Of a DNA stretch of 64,000 nt, positions 45,602 to 54,947 are shown piece after piece. Location of the stretch: the NCBI RefSeq assembly GCF_000159695.1, contig NZ_CM000955.1, positions 1,466,524-1,530,523 of the forward strand, in the 5' to 3' direction. The notes under the pieces were generated by a model, which was not told the origin of the DNA, ran no database searches, and was given only the letters and a program-made list of their open reading frames with translations. The translations under genes were made by a program, and so were the position numbers. The number at the start of each line of letters is the position of its first letter. Position 1 is the first letter of the stretch. Origin of the DNA: Finegoldia magna ATCC 53516. GTDB lineage: Bacteria; Bacillota; Clostridia; Tissierellales; Peptoniphilaceae.

Positions 45602-45630
45602 TTGACAGATATCTTTTTTGATGTTATTAT
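45602..45630 (+). promoter_or_regulatory. Promoter of the pyr operon
   Basis: Perfect TTGACA (45602-45607), 17-bp spacer, TATTAT (45625-45630) with TGT in front. The leader before pyrB is only about 20 bases, leaving no room for a PyrR-type attenuator. Confidence 0.88.
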
Positions 45631-45657
45631 AGTGAAAATAAATCAAAGGAGATAGTT

Positions 45658-46578
45658 ATGTTAAAAAATAGAAATTTAATTAACGCAGATGATTTTAATG
45701 TAGAAGAGATAAACGAAATATTGAATTTAGCAGAAGAAATTATAAAGAGTCCTTCTGATTTTTCTAATTTATGTAATGGAAAAATCTTAGGGACTCTTTT
45801 TTTTGAGCCTTCAACAAGAACAAGATTAAGTTTTGAATCAGCAATACATAGATTAGGTGGAGATTGCATAGGCTTTTCAGAAAGTGCAAGTTCATCGACA
45901 TCAAAGGGTGAGTCTTTGGCTGATACAATAAGAACAGTGTCAAATTATACAGATATAATTGCGATGAGAAACCCTAAAGAAGGTTCGGCAGTTTTAGCTA
46001 GTTCTTATGCAGAAGTTCCATTGATAAATGCAGGTGATGGTGGACATCAACATCCAACTCAAACTTTGACAGATTTGTTGACAATTTGGATGACTAAAAA
46101 AAGATTGGACAACATGACAATAGGATTGTGTGGGGATTTAAAATTTGGTAGAACAGTACATTCTTTGATAAAAGCTATGTCAAGATATGAGAACAACAAG
46201 TTCGTCTTAATATCTCCTGAAGAACTTCAAGTGCCTGATTATATTAAGATATTTTTAAAATCAAAGAATATAGAATTCAAAGAAGTTGAAAAAATGGAAG
46301 ATGTAATCGGTGAATTAGATGTTTTATACATGACTAGAGTTCAACGTGAAAGATTCTTCAATGAAGCAGATTATGTTAGATTGAAAGATTCATATATCTT
46401 AGATAATGATAAAATGAAATTAGCTACAGAAGATTTAGCTGTTCTTCATCCATTGCCAAGAGTAAATGAAATAGCTACAGAAGTTGATAGCGATCCAAGA
46501 GCAGTTTATTTTAAGCAAGTTAGATACGGTGTAATTGTTAGAATGGCGTTAATATTGAAATTATTAGGGGTGAGATAA
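45658..46578 (+). CDS. pyrB: Aspartate carbamoyltransferase, catalytic subunit
   Basis: Condenses carbamoyl phosphate with aspartate, the first committed step of pyrimidine synthesis. The 306-residue protein has [14 protein letters not shown] (carbamoyl phosphate loop), [32 protein letters not shown] and HPLPRVNEI. First gene of a seven-gene operon; its stop overlaps the pyrI start by one base. AAAGGAG precedes the ATG. Confidence 0.97.
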   Translation: MLKNRNLINADDFNVEEINEILNLAEEIIKSPSDFSNLCNGKILGTLFFEPSTRTRLSFESAIHRLGGDCIGFSESASSSTSKGESLADTIRTVSNYTDIIAMRNPKEGSAVLASSYAEVPLINAGDGGHQHPTQTLTDLLTIWMTKKRLDNMTIGLCGDLKFGRTVHSLIKAMSRYENNKFVLISPEELQVPDYIKIFLKSKNIEFKEVEKMEDVIGELDVLYMTRVQRERFFNEADYVRLKDSYILDNDKMKLATEDLAVLHPLPRVNEIATEVDSDPRAVYFKQVRYGVIVRMALILKLLGVR

Positions 46579-47006
46579 TGTTAAACATTAATAGTATTGA
46601 AAAAGGTATTGTAATCGATCATATCAAATGTGGAATGGGCTATAAAATATTCCAACTTTTAAAGTTAGACAAGGCTGATTATACAGTAGCATTGATAATG
46701 AATGCACAATCAGGCAAATTGGGAAGAAAAGATATGATCAAAATCGAAAATGTTATAGATATAGACTTTGATATACTTGGAGTATTCGATGATAATATGA
46801 CTGTTAATATAATTGAAAATGAAAAAATAAAAGAAAAAATCAGCTTAAATTTACCAGAACATTTTGAAGGTTTTATTAAATGTAAAAATCCTAGATGTAT
46901 AACTCAATCTGAAAGAAGTATCGTACAAAAATTTAGTTTAGTTGATAAGGATACTAGAACCTATAAGTGTGATTATTGTGATCACTTATATAACGTGGAG
47001 GAATAA
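46578..47006 (+). CDS. pyrI: Aspartate carbamoyltransferase, regulatory subunit
   Basis: Carries nucleotide effectors and links catalytic trimers of PyrB. The 142-residue protein begins with GIVIDHIKCGMGYKIFQLL, the effector-binding region, and ends with the four-Cys zinc domain CKNPRC and CDYCDHLY. Its presence predicts feedback control of the enzyme by CTP/UTP at the protein level. AGGGGTGAG inside pyrB precedes the start; the stop overlaps pyrC by one base. Confidence 0.96.
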   Translation: MLNINSIEKGIVIDHIKCGMGYKIFQLLKLDKADYTVALIMNAQSGKLGRKDMIKIENVIDIDFDILGVFDDNMTVNIIENEKIKEKISLNLPEHFEGFIKCKNPRCITQSERSIVQKFSLVDKDTRTYKCDYCDHLYNVEE

Positions 47007-48202
47007 TGAAACTGCTGCTTAAAAATTGTCATATTATAGATAAAGATAAAGATATTTTTGCTGATATTTTAATAGAAAATGGTAAAATAAAAGCAATTGG
47101 AGAGATATTAGAAGAATGTGATGAAATCATTGATGTAAAGGGAAAAATTGTAATGCCAGGATTCATAGATTTGCACACTCATTTCAGATATCCCGGTCAA
47201 GAAAAAAAAGAGGATTTATATACTGGTAGCCTGTCAGCTCTTGCTGGAGGCTACACAAGTTGTAATTTGATGGGAAACACTAAACCAGTTGTGGATAATA
47301 ATGAAATCTACAATCAAATTATAGACAAATCAAAAGAAATTGATTTAATAAATATATATCAATGCATGGCCACAACAAAAGATTTAAAATCTATAGAAAT
47401 GATTAATTTTGAAAAAGCAGATAATAATATAAAATTCTTTAGTGAAGACGGGAAAGGTATAACAGATTCTTTACTAGCCTTTAATATTTTTACGGAAATA
47501 GAAAAAATAAATAAAGGTATAATGGTACATGCAGAAGACCATAATCTAACAAAGATTTCTACAAGGTATGCAGAGGATTTAGAAACAATTAGGGATTGCT
47601 ACTTAAGCTTAAAAACAGGATGTAGAGTTCATTTTTGTCACGTTAGCACTATTGACTCATTAGAAACGATAAAATTCTACAAAGATAAAAATGCACCAAT
47701 TACTTGCGAAGTTACTCCTCATCACATATATATGAAAGATAGTGACTTCAGAGTAAATCCTTCAATAAGAACTCAAGAGGATATTGATTGCATAATAAAA
47801 ATGATAAAAAATAATACAGTAGATGCTATTGCAACGGACCATGCTCCGCACACTAAAGAAGATAAAGATAACGGGGCATGTGGAATGATTGGACTAGAGA
47901 CAGCGTTTAATATTGCATATAAAGTGTTGCATGAAGAAAATAATATATCATTAAATAAAATATCTGAATTAATGAGTTACAATCCAGCTAAGATTTTAGG
48001 AGAAAACAAAGGTGTTATAAATCCAACATACGATGCTGATTTAGTTATAATTGATATTGATAAAGAAATCAAAGTAAAAAAATTTAATTCAAAATCAAAT
48101 AATTCTCCGTTTATTGGCGAAAAGTTCAGGGGTAGTATTGAGATGACAATCGTAAATGGAAAAGTTAAATTTGAGAAAGGGGCTAAAAATGATAATAGAT
48201 AA
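47006..48202 (+). CDS. pyrC: Dihydroorotase
   Basis: Cyclises carbamoyl aspartate to dihydroorotate. The 398-residue amidohydrolase has [15 protein letters not shown] (metal-binding HxH), the later HAEDHN and HFCHVSTI segments, and [15 protein letters not shown], the class I dihydroorotase hallmark. A GGAGG site at the end of pyrI precedes the start. It overlaps pyrF by 14 bp. Confidence 0.96.
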   Translation: MKLLLKNCHIIDKDKDIFADILIENGKIKAIGEILEECDEIIDVKGKIVMPGFIDLHTHFRYPGQEKKEDLYTGSLSALAGGYTSCNLMGNTKPVVDNNEIYNQIIDKSKEIDLINIYQCMATTKDLKSIEMINFEKADNNIKFFSEDGKGITDSLLAFNIFTEIEKINKGIMVHAEDHNLTKISTRYAEDLETIRDCYLSLKTGCRVHFCHVSTIDSLETIKFYKDKNAPITCEVTPHHIYMKDSDFRVNPSIRTQEDIDCIIKMIKNNTVDAIATDHAPHTKEDKDNGACGMIGLETAFNIAYKVLHEENNISLNKISELMSYNPAKILGENKGVINPTYDADLVIIDIDKEIKVKKFNSKSNNSPFIGEKFRGSIEMTIVNGKVKFEKGAKNDNR

Positions 48203-49040
48203 GCTTTCTGAAAGAATAAACGAAAGATCCATAGTATGTGTAGGACTAGATACTAGTACAGATTATGTACCAGAAAATATGAAAAAAGGAAAGAAAGTTA
48301 GCGAATATCTATTTGATTTTAATAAGGAGATCATAGATAATACAAAAGATTTAGTCGCATGTTTTAAAGTGCAAATTGCATACTACGAAGCACATGGCAT
48401 AGAAGGATTGATAGCTTATAAAAACACTCTTAAATATCTTAAAGATAATGATTTAATATCTATTGCTGATGTAAAAAGAGGAGATATTGCAAATACAGCC
48501 AAAGAATATGCAAAAGCACATTTTGAAGGTGATTTTGAAGCTGACTTTATAACTGTTAATCCATTCATGGGATATGATACTTTAGAACATTATTTACCTT
48601 ATCTTGAATCAAAAGAAAAAGGGATATTTGTATTAATGAGAACATCAAATCCAGGTTCAAAAGATATTCAATATAAGGATTATAAAGGCCAACCACTATA
48701 CTATGAGATAGGCGACAATCTGAATAAAATTGCCAAAGAATATATAGGACAATGTAATTTAAGTTCTTTAGGATTTGTGGTAGGTGGAACTCAAACTGAA
48801 AATGCAAATAAAATCAGAGAGAGATATGAAAATATAATGTTTTTAATTCCCGGATACGGAGCACAAGGAGCAAAACCAGAAGACATAAGAGTTTACCTTG
48901 ATAACTTTAAGAAAGGAATTGTAAATTCATCTAGAGGCATAATATTAAATTACAGAAAGTTTGATGATGGAGAAGAAAACATCGGTAAATATGCTAGAAA
49001 AGCTGTAGAAGATATGAGAAAGGATATTTACGGTGAATAA
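48189..49040 (+). CDS. pyrF: Orotidine 5'-phosphate decarboxylase (type 2)
   Basis: Forms UMP from OMP. The 283-residue protein belongs to the longer type 2 subfamily: [36 protein letters not shown] with the catalytic Lys/Asp set, [11 protein letters not shown] and [14 protein letters not shown]. The start at 48189 follows GAAAGGGG; the longer frame from 48156 lies inside pyrC and is rejected. It overlaps pyrK by 8 bp. Confidence 0.95.
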   Translation: MIIDKLSERINERSIVCVGLDTSTDYVPENMKKGKKVSEYLFDFNKEIIDNTKDLVACFKVQIAYYEAHGIEGLIAYKNTLKYLKDNDLISIADVKRGDIANTAKEYAKAHFEGDFEADFITVNPFMGYDTLEHYLPYLESKEKGIFVLMRTSNPGSKDIQYKDYKGQPLYYEIGDNLNKIAKEYIGQCNLSSLGFVVGGTQTENANKIRERYENIMFLIPGYGAQGAKPEDIRVYLDNFKKGIVNSSRGIILNYRKFDDGEENIGKYARKAVEDMRKDIYGE

Positions 49041-49749
49041 GTATATCGAATCTGAAATAATACTTAATGAAGAAATTAGCGATGGAATTTTTAAATTGGT
49101 ATTAAAAGGAAAATTCCAAGGTGATCCTGGTCAATTCTATATGTTAAGAGCTTGGGATGAATCACCACTTCTTCCAAGACCACTTAGTATTTGTGATTTG
49201 GATGAAGAAAGTATAACATTTTTATATGCTGTAGTAGGCAAAGGAACATCAATAATTTCCTCTATGAGAGTAGGAGAAAGCATCAAAATTCTTGGCCCGT
49301 TAGGAAATGGATTTGAATTACATCCTGAAGCAAAATGTGCTATAGTTGCTGGTGGGATTGGAATTGCTCCAATGAAATATTTATCTAGAAAATTAAAAAA
49401 CGTAGATTTGTATGTTGGGTATAGAAACGCAATATACATGGAAGATGAGATTTTAAATAAAAACGAAACAATTATTTCTACAGAAGATGGATCAATTGGG
49501 CTAAAAGGATATATAACAGAATACGTAAAAAATGACTATGATTATATTTATGCTTGCGGTCCAAATCCTATGATGAATTCTTTAAAGAAAAGAAATCTTG
49601 ATGCGACAGAATTTTATTCACTAGAAGCTCACATGGCCTGTGGAATAGGAGCGTGTTTAGGATGTACTGTTCATACAACTAATGGACTTAAAAGAGTTTG
49701 CAAAGATGGCCCAATTTTTGAAAAAAATGAGGTGATATTTGATGCTTAA
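49033..49749 (+). CDS. pyrK: Dihydroorotate dehydrogenase electron-transfer subunit
   Basis: Passes electrons from PyrD to NAD+ through FAD and a [2Fe-2S] cluster. The 238-residue protein has the FAD-binding [12 protein letters not shown], the NAD-binding [11 protein letters not shown] and the cluster ligands in [16 protein letters not shown] followed by VCKDGP. The start is GTG at 49033 with AAGGA about 9 bases before; no ATG fits. Its stop overlaps pyrD by 8 bp. Confidence 0.95.
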   Translation: MNKYIESEIILNEEISDGIFKLVLKGKFQGDPGQFYMLRAWDESPLLPRPLSICDLDEESITFLYAVVGKGTSIISSMRVGESIKILGPLGNGFELHPEAKCAIVAGGIGIAPMKYLSRKLKNVDLYVGYRNAIYMEDEILNKNETIISTEDGSIGLKGYITEYVKNDYDYIYACGPNPMMNSLKKRNLDATEFYSLEAHMACGIGACLGCTVHTTNGLKRVCKDGPIFEKNEVIFDA

Positions 49750-50638
49750 AACAAATTTTTGTGGAGTAGAATTCAAAAATCCTGTTGTTGGAGCTTCTGG
49801 AACATTTGGATTTGGAAGAGAATATGAGAATTTTACAGATCTAAATAAATTAGGAGGTATCTCAACAAAAGGATTAACTATTCAACCTAAAAATGGAAAT
49901 ACTGGTTTAAGAATCTATGAAACACCGTCTGGAATCATGAATAGTATAGGATTACAAAATCCATCTGTTCAAGAATTCATTAATAGGGATCTGGACTATA
50001 TGTTATCTTTGGACACTGTTACCATTGCAAACATTGGTGGCTCTGATATAAAAAGTTATATTGAAGCGGTTGAACTTATATCAAGCACTGATATAAAAAT
50101 AATTGAGTTAAATATTTCTTGTCCAAATGTTAAAGAAGGTGGAATGGCTTTTGGAATAAAATGTGATGTAGCACAAAAAGTTGTATCGGAGGTAAGAAAG
50201 CATACTGATAAAGTTTTAATGGTAAAATTATCTCCTAATGCTAATGATATTGTAGAAATGGCAAAGACTTGTGAAGATTCTGGAGCAGATGCTCTTAGTC
50301 TTGTTAATACTTTTAATGCATTAGCTGTGGATATTAATAAAAGAAAACCTGTATTTGACAATATAACTGCCGGTCTTTCGGGACCTTGTATAAAACCTAT
50401 AGCTTTAAGAATGTGTAGAGATGTATGTAAAAACGTAAAAATTCCTGTTTGTGGTATGGGTGGAATTCAAAATTACAAAGATGCATTAGAATTTATCATG
50501 GTAGGTTGTCACTTGGTTCAAGTTGGTACAGCAAATTTTGTTAATCCAAATGTTATGGTTGAAATAGCAAATGGTATGGAAAACTATTTAAAACAAAATA
50601 ATTTTAAATCAATAGACGAAATAAGGAATATTATTTAG
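49742..50638 (+). CDS. pyrD: Dihydroorotate dehydrogenase B (NAD+), catalytic subunit
   Basis: Oxidises dihydroorotate to orotate with FMN. The 298-residue class 1B protein has [16 protein letters not shown], the substrate-binding [17 protein letters not shown] with the catalytic Cys, [26 protein letters not shown] and [20 protein letters not shown] at 49742 is 7 bases after GAGGTG; a TTG one codon earlier is less likely. It works with PyrK encoded just upstream. Confidence 0.96.
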   Translation: MLKTNFCGVEFKNPVVGASGTFGFGREYENFTDLNKLGGISTKGLTIQPKNGNTGLRIYETPSGIMNSIGLQNPSVQEFINRDLDYMLSLDTVTIANIGGSDIKSYIEAVELISSTDIKIIELNISCPNVKEGGMAFGIKCDVAQKVVSEVRKHTDKVLMVKLSPNANDIVEMAKTCEDSGADALSLVNTFNALAVDINKRKPVFDNITAGLSGPCIKPIALRMCRDVCKNVKIPVCGMGGIQNYKDALEFIMVGCHLVQVGTANFVNPNVMVEIANGMENYLKQNNFKSIDEIRNII

Positions 50639-50648
50639 GAGGAAAAAG

Positions 50649-51221
50649 ATGGATAGGGTTGTTGAATTATTGAAAGAAAGTAATGCATTATTAGAAGGTC
50701 ACTTCTTATTGTCATCTGGAAATCACAGTGATAAGTATTGTCAATGTGCAAAGTTATTACAATATCCAGACAAAGCTGAAGAAGTAATCAAAGTTATCGC
50801 TGATAAGCTTAAAGATGTTGAATTTGATACTGTTGTTGGACCTGCCATGGGTGGAATAATTGTAGCTTATGAACTAGGAAGACAATTACATAAACCAGCT
50901 ATATTTACGGAAAGAAAAGATGGTGAAATGTGTCTTAGAAGAGGGTTTGAAGTAAAAAAAGGTGAAAAAGTTATTATCTCAGAAGACGTTGTAACTACTG
51001 CAAAATCTTCTTATGAAACAAAAAAAGTTTTGGAAGAATTGGGTGCAGAAGTAGTAGGAATTTGTTGTCTAGTAGATAGAAGCGTAAACCTTGATATTGA
51101 TTTACCATTATATAGCGCAACAAAAATCGATATAGAAATTTTTAAACCGGAAGAATGCCCTTTATGTAAGAAAGGAATAGAATTGGTAAAACCTGGTTCA
51201 AGAGAAATTAAAACCAAATAG
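50649..51221 (+). CDS. pyrE: Orotate phosphoribosyltransferase
   Basis: Joins orotate and PRPP to make OMP. The 190-residue protein has [51 protein letters not shown] and the PRPP loop [14 protein letters not shown], where Ala replaces the usual Gly of TTGKS. TAGGAGGA precedes the ATG. Last gene of the operon; with the others it completes UMP synthesis except for carAB, which is not in this window. Confidence 0.96.
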   Translation: MDRVVELLKESNALLEGHFLLSSGNHSDKYCQCAKLLQYPDKAEEVIKVIADKLKDVEFDTVVGPAMGGIIVAYELGRQLHKPAIFTERKDGEMCLRRGFEVKKGEKVIISEDVVTTAKSSYETKKVLEELGAEVVGICCLVDRSVNLDIDLPLYSATKIDIEIFKPEECPLCKKGIELVKPGSREIKTK

Positions 51222-51230
51222 TTTATTATA

Positions 51231-51290
51231 AAAATAAGCCTAATTTGAAGATTTCTTCATGAGATATTCAAATATAAAGGCTTATTTTTT
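51231..51290 (+). terminator. Terminator after the pyr operon
   Basis: AAATAAGCC (51232-51240) pairs with GGCTTATTT (51279-51287); an inner TTTGAA/TTCAAA pair lies in the long loop. A T-run follows the outer stem. Confidence 0.75.
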
Positions 51291-51349
51291 GTGTAAGAAA
51301 AAATCAAAATATGATACAATAATTAAGAATAAACTAAAAGGAATTGAAA

Positions 51350-52054
51350 ATGGATTTATCAAAATTAGATCAAGATAGACTGCCTAAACATATTGCCATA
51401 ATAATGGATGGCAATGGAAGATGGGCTACAAAACTAAATAAACCCAGAGTTTTTGGACATAATGAAGGGATGAAAAGAGTTGTTGACGTTGTTGAAAACT
51501 CTTTAAATATTGGGATACAATATTTGTCCTTATATGCTTTTTCAACAGAAAATTGGAAGAGACCACAAAAAGAAATAGATTTTTTAATGCAAATACTCAT
51601 AAAATATATAGATGACCAATTAAATAAACTAGTAACTCAAGGAGTTAAGATTAATATTTTGGGAGATATTAGTGTATTGCCCGAAAAAGTAATTCAAAAG
51701 ATAGAATACGCATTGGATTCGACGAAAGATAATGATAAACTTATTCTAAATATTGCTATTAATTATGGGTCAAGGCAAGAGATATTAAAAGCTGTGAATA
51801 CTGCAATAGAGAAGGGAGAAATCCTGACTGATGATGAGTTCTCAAATCTTTTATACACGAGAAACCAACCGGACGTTGATTTACTGATTAGACCAGGTGG
51901 AGAAAAAAGACTAAGCAATTTCTTGCTTTATCAAATGTCTTATGCAGAACTTTATTTTTCAGATATATATTGGCCGGATTTCAAGTTAGAATCACTTGTC
52001 GATGCAATTTATTGGTATCAAAACAGGGATAGAAGATTTGGTGGATTGAAATGA
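51350..52054 (+). CDS. uppS: Isoprenyl transferase (undecaprenyl diphosphate synthase)
   Basis: Makes the C55 lipid carrier for cell-wall synthesis from farnesyl diphosphate and isopentenyl diphosphate. The 234-residue protein has HIAIIMDGNGRWATKLNKPR with the catalytic Asp, SLYAFSTENWKRP, LNIAINYGSRQEIL and LLIRPGGEKRLSNFLLYQ. ATG at 51350 is 8 bases after AAAGG; a TTG two codons earlier is too close. It overlaps cdsA by ATGA. Confidence 0.96.
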   Translation: MDLSKLDQDRLPKHIAIIMDGNGRWATKLNKPRVFGHNEGMKRVVDVVENSLNIGIQYLSLYAFSTENWKRPQKEIDFLMQILIKYIDDQLNKLVTQGVKINILGDISVLPEKVIQKIEYALDSTKDNDKLILNIAINYGSRQEILKAVNTAIEKGEILTDDEFSNLLYTRNQPDVDLLIRPGGEKRLSNFLLYQMSYAELYFSDIYWPDFKLESLVDAIYWYQNRDRRFGGLK

Positions 52055-52830
52055 AATTTTTAAAAAGGACATTAACCGGAATAATAATTTTATTGTTATC
52101 TATTTTTTGCGTTTCTAAAGGCGGAATTTACCTTTTAATAATGAATTTAGTCCTTAGTACTGTTGCAATTTACGAACTAGAAAATGTAATTAACAAGGAT
52201 TATTCCAATAACATTAACATTAATAATTTGATTATTAATGTATTATTTAATGTTAGTTTTAATTTAAGCGTTTATTTTAAGAAGGAATTATTTGCAATTG
52301 CTTTATTGTGCAGTTTTAGCTTGATAGAATTGACTTTATATACCATTTTTGACAAACCTATCAAGGAAGTACTAAATAACTATTTTATGCACATATATAT
52401 TACGATTACTTTTTCTTTAATGTATTTTATATCAGGAACTGAGTATATTTGGCTTATTTATATATGTTCATGGGGGACAGACACAGCAGCATACTGTACA
52501 GGTATGTTGTTCGGCAAACACAAATTGACAAAAATTAGCCCTAAAAAAACTATTGAAGGAGCAATAGGTGGAATAATAGGAAGCATGATAATTGGTGCTA
52601 TATTTTCTATATTTTATGGTAATTTAAATATTGCTAAGATAGTTATTATCGCTTTCTTCGGTTCTATTATATCTCAAATTGGTGATATAAGCGCTTCTAA
52701 AATTAAAAGAAAAGCCAATGTGAAGGATTTTGGTAATATTTTTATAGGACATGGTGGAGTAATGGATCGATTCGATAGTTTTATTTTTGTTTTGCCTTAT
52801 CTTTCAATTTTATATTGTTTAGGGCTATAA
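52051..52830 (+). CDS. cdsA: Phosphatidate cytidylyltransferase
   Basis: Converts phosphatidate and CTP to CDP-diacylglycerol for phospholipid synthesis. The 259-residue membrane protein (about seven helices) carries the signature SPKKTIEGAIGG and, near the end, KRKANVKDFGNIFIGHGGVMDRFDS (partly quoted), with the catalytic Asp pair. It sits between uppS and rseP, the standard order. Confidence 0.95.
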   Translation: MKFLKRTLTGIIILLLSIFCVSKGGIYLLIMNLVLSTVAIYELENVINKDYSNNININNLIINVLFNVSFNLSVYFKKELFAIALLCSFSLIELTLYTIFDKPIKEVLNNYFMHIYITITFSLMYFISGTEYIWLIYICSWGTDTAAYCTGMLFGKHKLTKISPKKTIEGAIGGIIGSMIIGAIFSIFYGNLNIAKIVIIAFFGSIISQIGDISASKIKRKANVKDFGNIFIGHGGVMDRFDSFIFVLPYLSILYCLGL

Positions 52831-52842
52831 TTAGGAGGAAAT

Positions 52843-53847
52843 GTGATTACAATAATTTCATCAATTATAATATTTTTACTTGTAATTTTAATACATGAAT
52901 TTGGACATTTTATCGTAGCAAAAATGAATGGGGTATCCGTTTTAGAATTCTCAGTAGGTATGGGACCAAAACTTTTCCAAAAAGAATCAAACGGAACTCT
53001 TTATTCTTTGAGATTGCTACCTGTGGGTGGTTATTGTCAACTAGAAGGGGAAGACGAAGAAAATGACAGTCCGAATTCTTTGAATAATCAATCTCCGCTT
53101 GTAAGACTTAAAGTCATTTTAGCCGGTGCTATTATGAACTTTATATTAGCTTTTATATTGTTAATTTTATTAATGTCTGTAAGTAGAGTTAGTACTGAAG
53201 TATCTGGTGTGCTAGAAGATTCACCAGCATATTCTTCAGGAATACAAACAGGAGATAAAATTGTATCTATAAATGGGAAAAATATAAATGATGGAGAGGA
53301 ATTATTAAAAAATATCAAAGAATCACAAGGTGATTTGGATATTGGAGTAATAAGAGATTCTCAATCAAAGAACATAAAAGTCACTCCAAGATTGGAAAAT
53401 AATGTTAGAAAAATTGGGGTAAACTTTCAAGAAGAATATGATATTAAAAATTTTAGCTTAATAAAAGGCTTTAAAAAAGGCGTCATAACTTTTCTTAATT
53501 TGACAGGCATGTTATATAAATTCCTAGGGATGCTTATAACTGGCCAATTAGGTTTAGGAGGAGTTAGTGGACCAGTTGGTGTGGTAAAAGAGATTGGTAA
53601 TGCTGCAAAGACAGGTGTTGCTAATTTAATTTTCTTATTGGCATATATTAACATTAATTTAGGTGTATTTAATTTATTGCCTATTCCAGCTTTAGATGGA
53701 GGAAGAGCGATATTCATACTAATTGAGATGATATTTGGCAAAAAAATATCTCAAGAAAAAGAAGGCTATATACACATGGTAGGATTAATTTTGCTTTTAG
53801 CATTAATCGCAGTAGTTACAATAAAAGATGTTATTAAATTATTTTAA
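52843..53847 (+). CDS. rseP: RIP metalloprotease RseP (site-2 protease)
   Basis: Cleaves transmembrane segments of regulatory proteins and leftover signal peptides. The 334-residue membrane protein has the zinc motif HEFGHF in LVILIHEFGHFIVAKMNG, one PDZ domain (about 110-195, SPAYSSGIQTGDKIVSING) and the third ligand in NLLPIPALDGGRAIF. The start is GTG behind TTAGGAGGA. In many Firmicutes dxr lies between cdsA and rseP; it is absent here. Confidence 0.95.
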   Translation: MITIISSIIIFLLVILIHEFGHFIVAKMNGVSVLEFSVGMGPKLFQKESNGTLYSLRLLPVGGYCQLEGEDEENDSPNSLNNQSPLVRLKVILAGAIMNFILAFILLILLMSVSRVSTEVSGVLEDSPAYSSGIQTGDKIVSINGKNINDGEELLKNIKESQGDLDIGVIRDSQSKNIKVTPRLENNVRKIGVNFQEEYDIKNFSLIKGFKKGVITFLNLTGMLYKFLGMLITGQLGLGGVSGPVGVVKEIGNAAKTGVANLIFLLAYININLGVFNLLPIPALDGGRAIFILIEMIFGKKISQEKEGYIHMVGLILLLALIAVVTIKDVIKLF

Positions 53848-53897
53848 ATGTTTTGATTAGGCCTGTATGGGCCTTTTTAAATTTGAAAGGTGAAGTA

Positions 53898-54947
53898 ATG
53901 AAAAGAGAAGATACAAAAAGAATTTACGTAGGAAACGTTGCAGTGGGAAATGGAGCAAGAGTTACAGTTCAATCCATGACTAATACAGATACAAAAGATA
54001 TAGAAAGTACTGTAAAACAAATTAAAGAATTTGAATCTGTAGGGTGTGATATTTCCAGAAGTGCAATTAATGATTTAGAAGATGCAAAGGCGATACCAAT
54101 TATAAAAAGCATGACGAATATACCATTCGTTGCTGATATTCAATTTCATCACAAATTAGCAATAGCTGCAATTGAAAATGGGTGCGATTGCATTAGAATT
54201 AATCCTGGAAATATTGGTGGAATAGATAGAGTTAAAGAAATCGTAGATTGTTGCAAACATCATAAAATTTCCATGAGAATTGGGGTAAACAGTGGATCTG
54301 TCAATCAAAAATTCATAGACAAGTATCACGGTGTAAATGTTGATTCAATATGCTACAGTTGTCTTGATCAAATAAGAATGATAGAAGATATGGGATTTGA
54401 CGATATCAAATTATCATTAAAATCTTCTAATGTTAATATGTCAATAAAAGCTTATGAAAAAATGTCAGAGTTATGTAATTATCCTCTACATGTCGGTATA
54501 ACAGAAGCAGGTCCTTCTACTAAAGGAATTATCAAATCCAGTGTAGGAATAGGAAGTATTTTGTCAAAAGGAATTGGAGATACTATCAGAGTTTCTTTAA
54601 CTGGTGATCCTAAAGAAGAAATCATTGTAGGAAGACAAATTTTAATGAGTTTGGGTTTACTAAACGAAGGAATTGAAATAATTTCATGTCCAACATGTGC
54701 TAGAACCAAGATTGATTTGATAAGTCTAGTGAATGAAGCTGAAAAAAAATTGGATAAAATAGATAAACACATTAAAGTTGCTATTATGGGTTGCGTTGTA
54801 AATGGACCAGGAGAAGCAAAAGAAGCTGATATTGGTATAGCAGGAGGAAATGGAGTAGGCTTAATATTTAAAAAAGGGGAAATTGTACGAAAAGTTAAGG
54901 AAGAAGAATTATTAGATGTATTAATTGAAGAGATAGAGAGGTTATAA
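53898..54947 (+). CDS. ispG: 4-hydroxy-3-methylbut-2-en-1-yl diphosphate synthase
   Basis: A [4Fe-4S] enzyme of the MEP isoprenoid pathway. The 349-residue protein has VTVQSMTNTDTKD, the TIM-barrel segment IRINPGNIGG, and the C-terminal cluster region with ISCPTCARTKIDL and MGCVVNGPGEAKEADIGIAGG (partly quoted). GDISRSAIND replaces the more usual C-E-I-V-R-V-A segment, a mild divergence. The start at 53898 follows GAAAGGTG; the longer frame from 53853 is rejected. polC starts at the next base. Confidence 0.95.
   Translation: MKREDTKRIYVGNVAVGNGARVTVQSMTNTDTKDIESTVKQIKEFESVGCDISRSAINDLEDAKAIPIIKSMTNIPFVADIQFHHKLAIAAIENGCDCIRINPGNIGGIDRVKEIVDCCKHHKISMRIGVNSGSVNQKFIDKYHGVNVDSICYSCLDQIRMIEDMGFDDIKLSLKSSNVNMSIKAYEKMSELCNYPLHVGITEAGPSTKGIIKSSVGIGSILSKGIGDTIRVSLTGDPKEEIIVGRQILMSLGLLNEGIEIISCPTCARTKIDLISLVNEAEKKLDKIDKHIKVAIMGCVVNGPGEAKEADIGIAGGNGVGLIFKKGEIVRKVKEEELLDVLIEEIERL

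Noticed and set aside
45590..45657. PyrR-binding attenuator before pyrB
   Set aside because: The leader after the promoter is only about 20 bases and holds no hairpin or terminator.
53427..53741. 104-codon minus-strand frame opposite rseP
   Set aside because: Shadow frame of a conserved membrane protein gene; no start signals.
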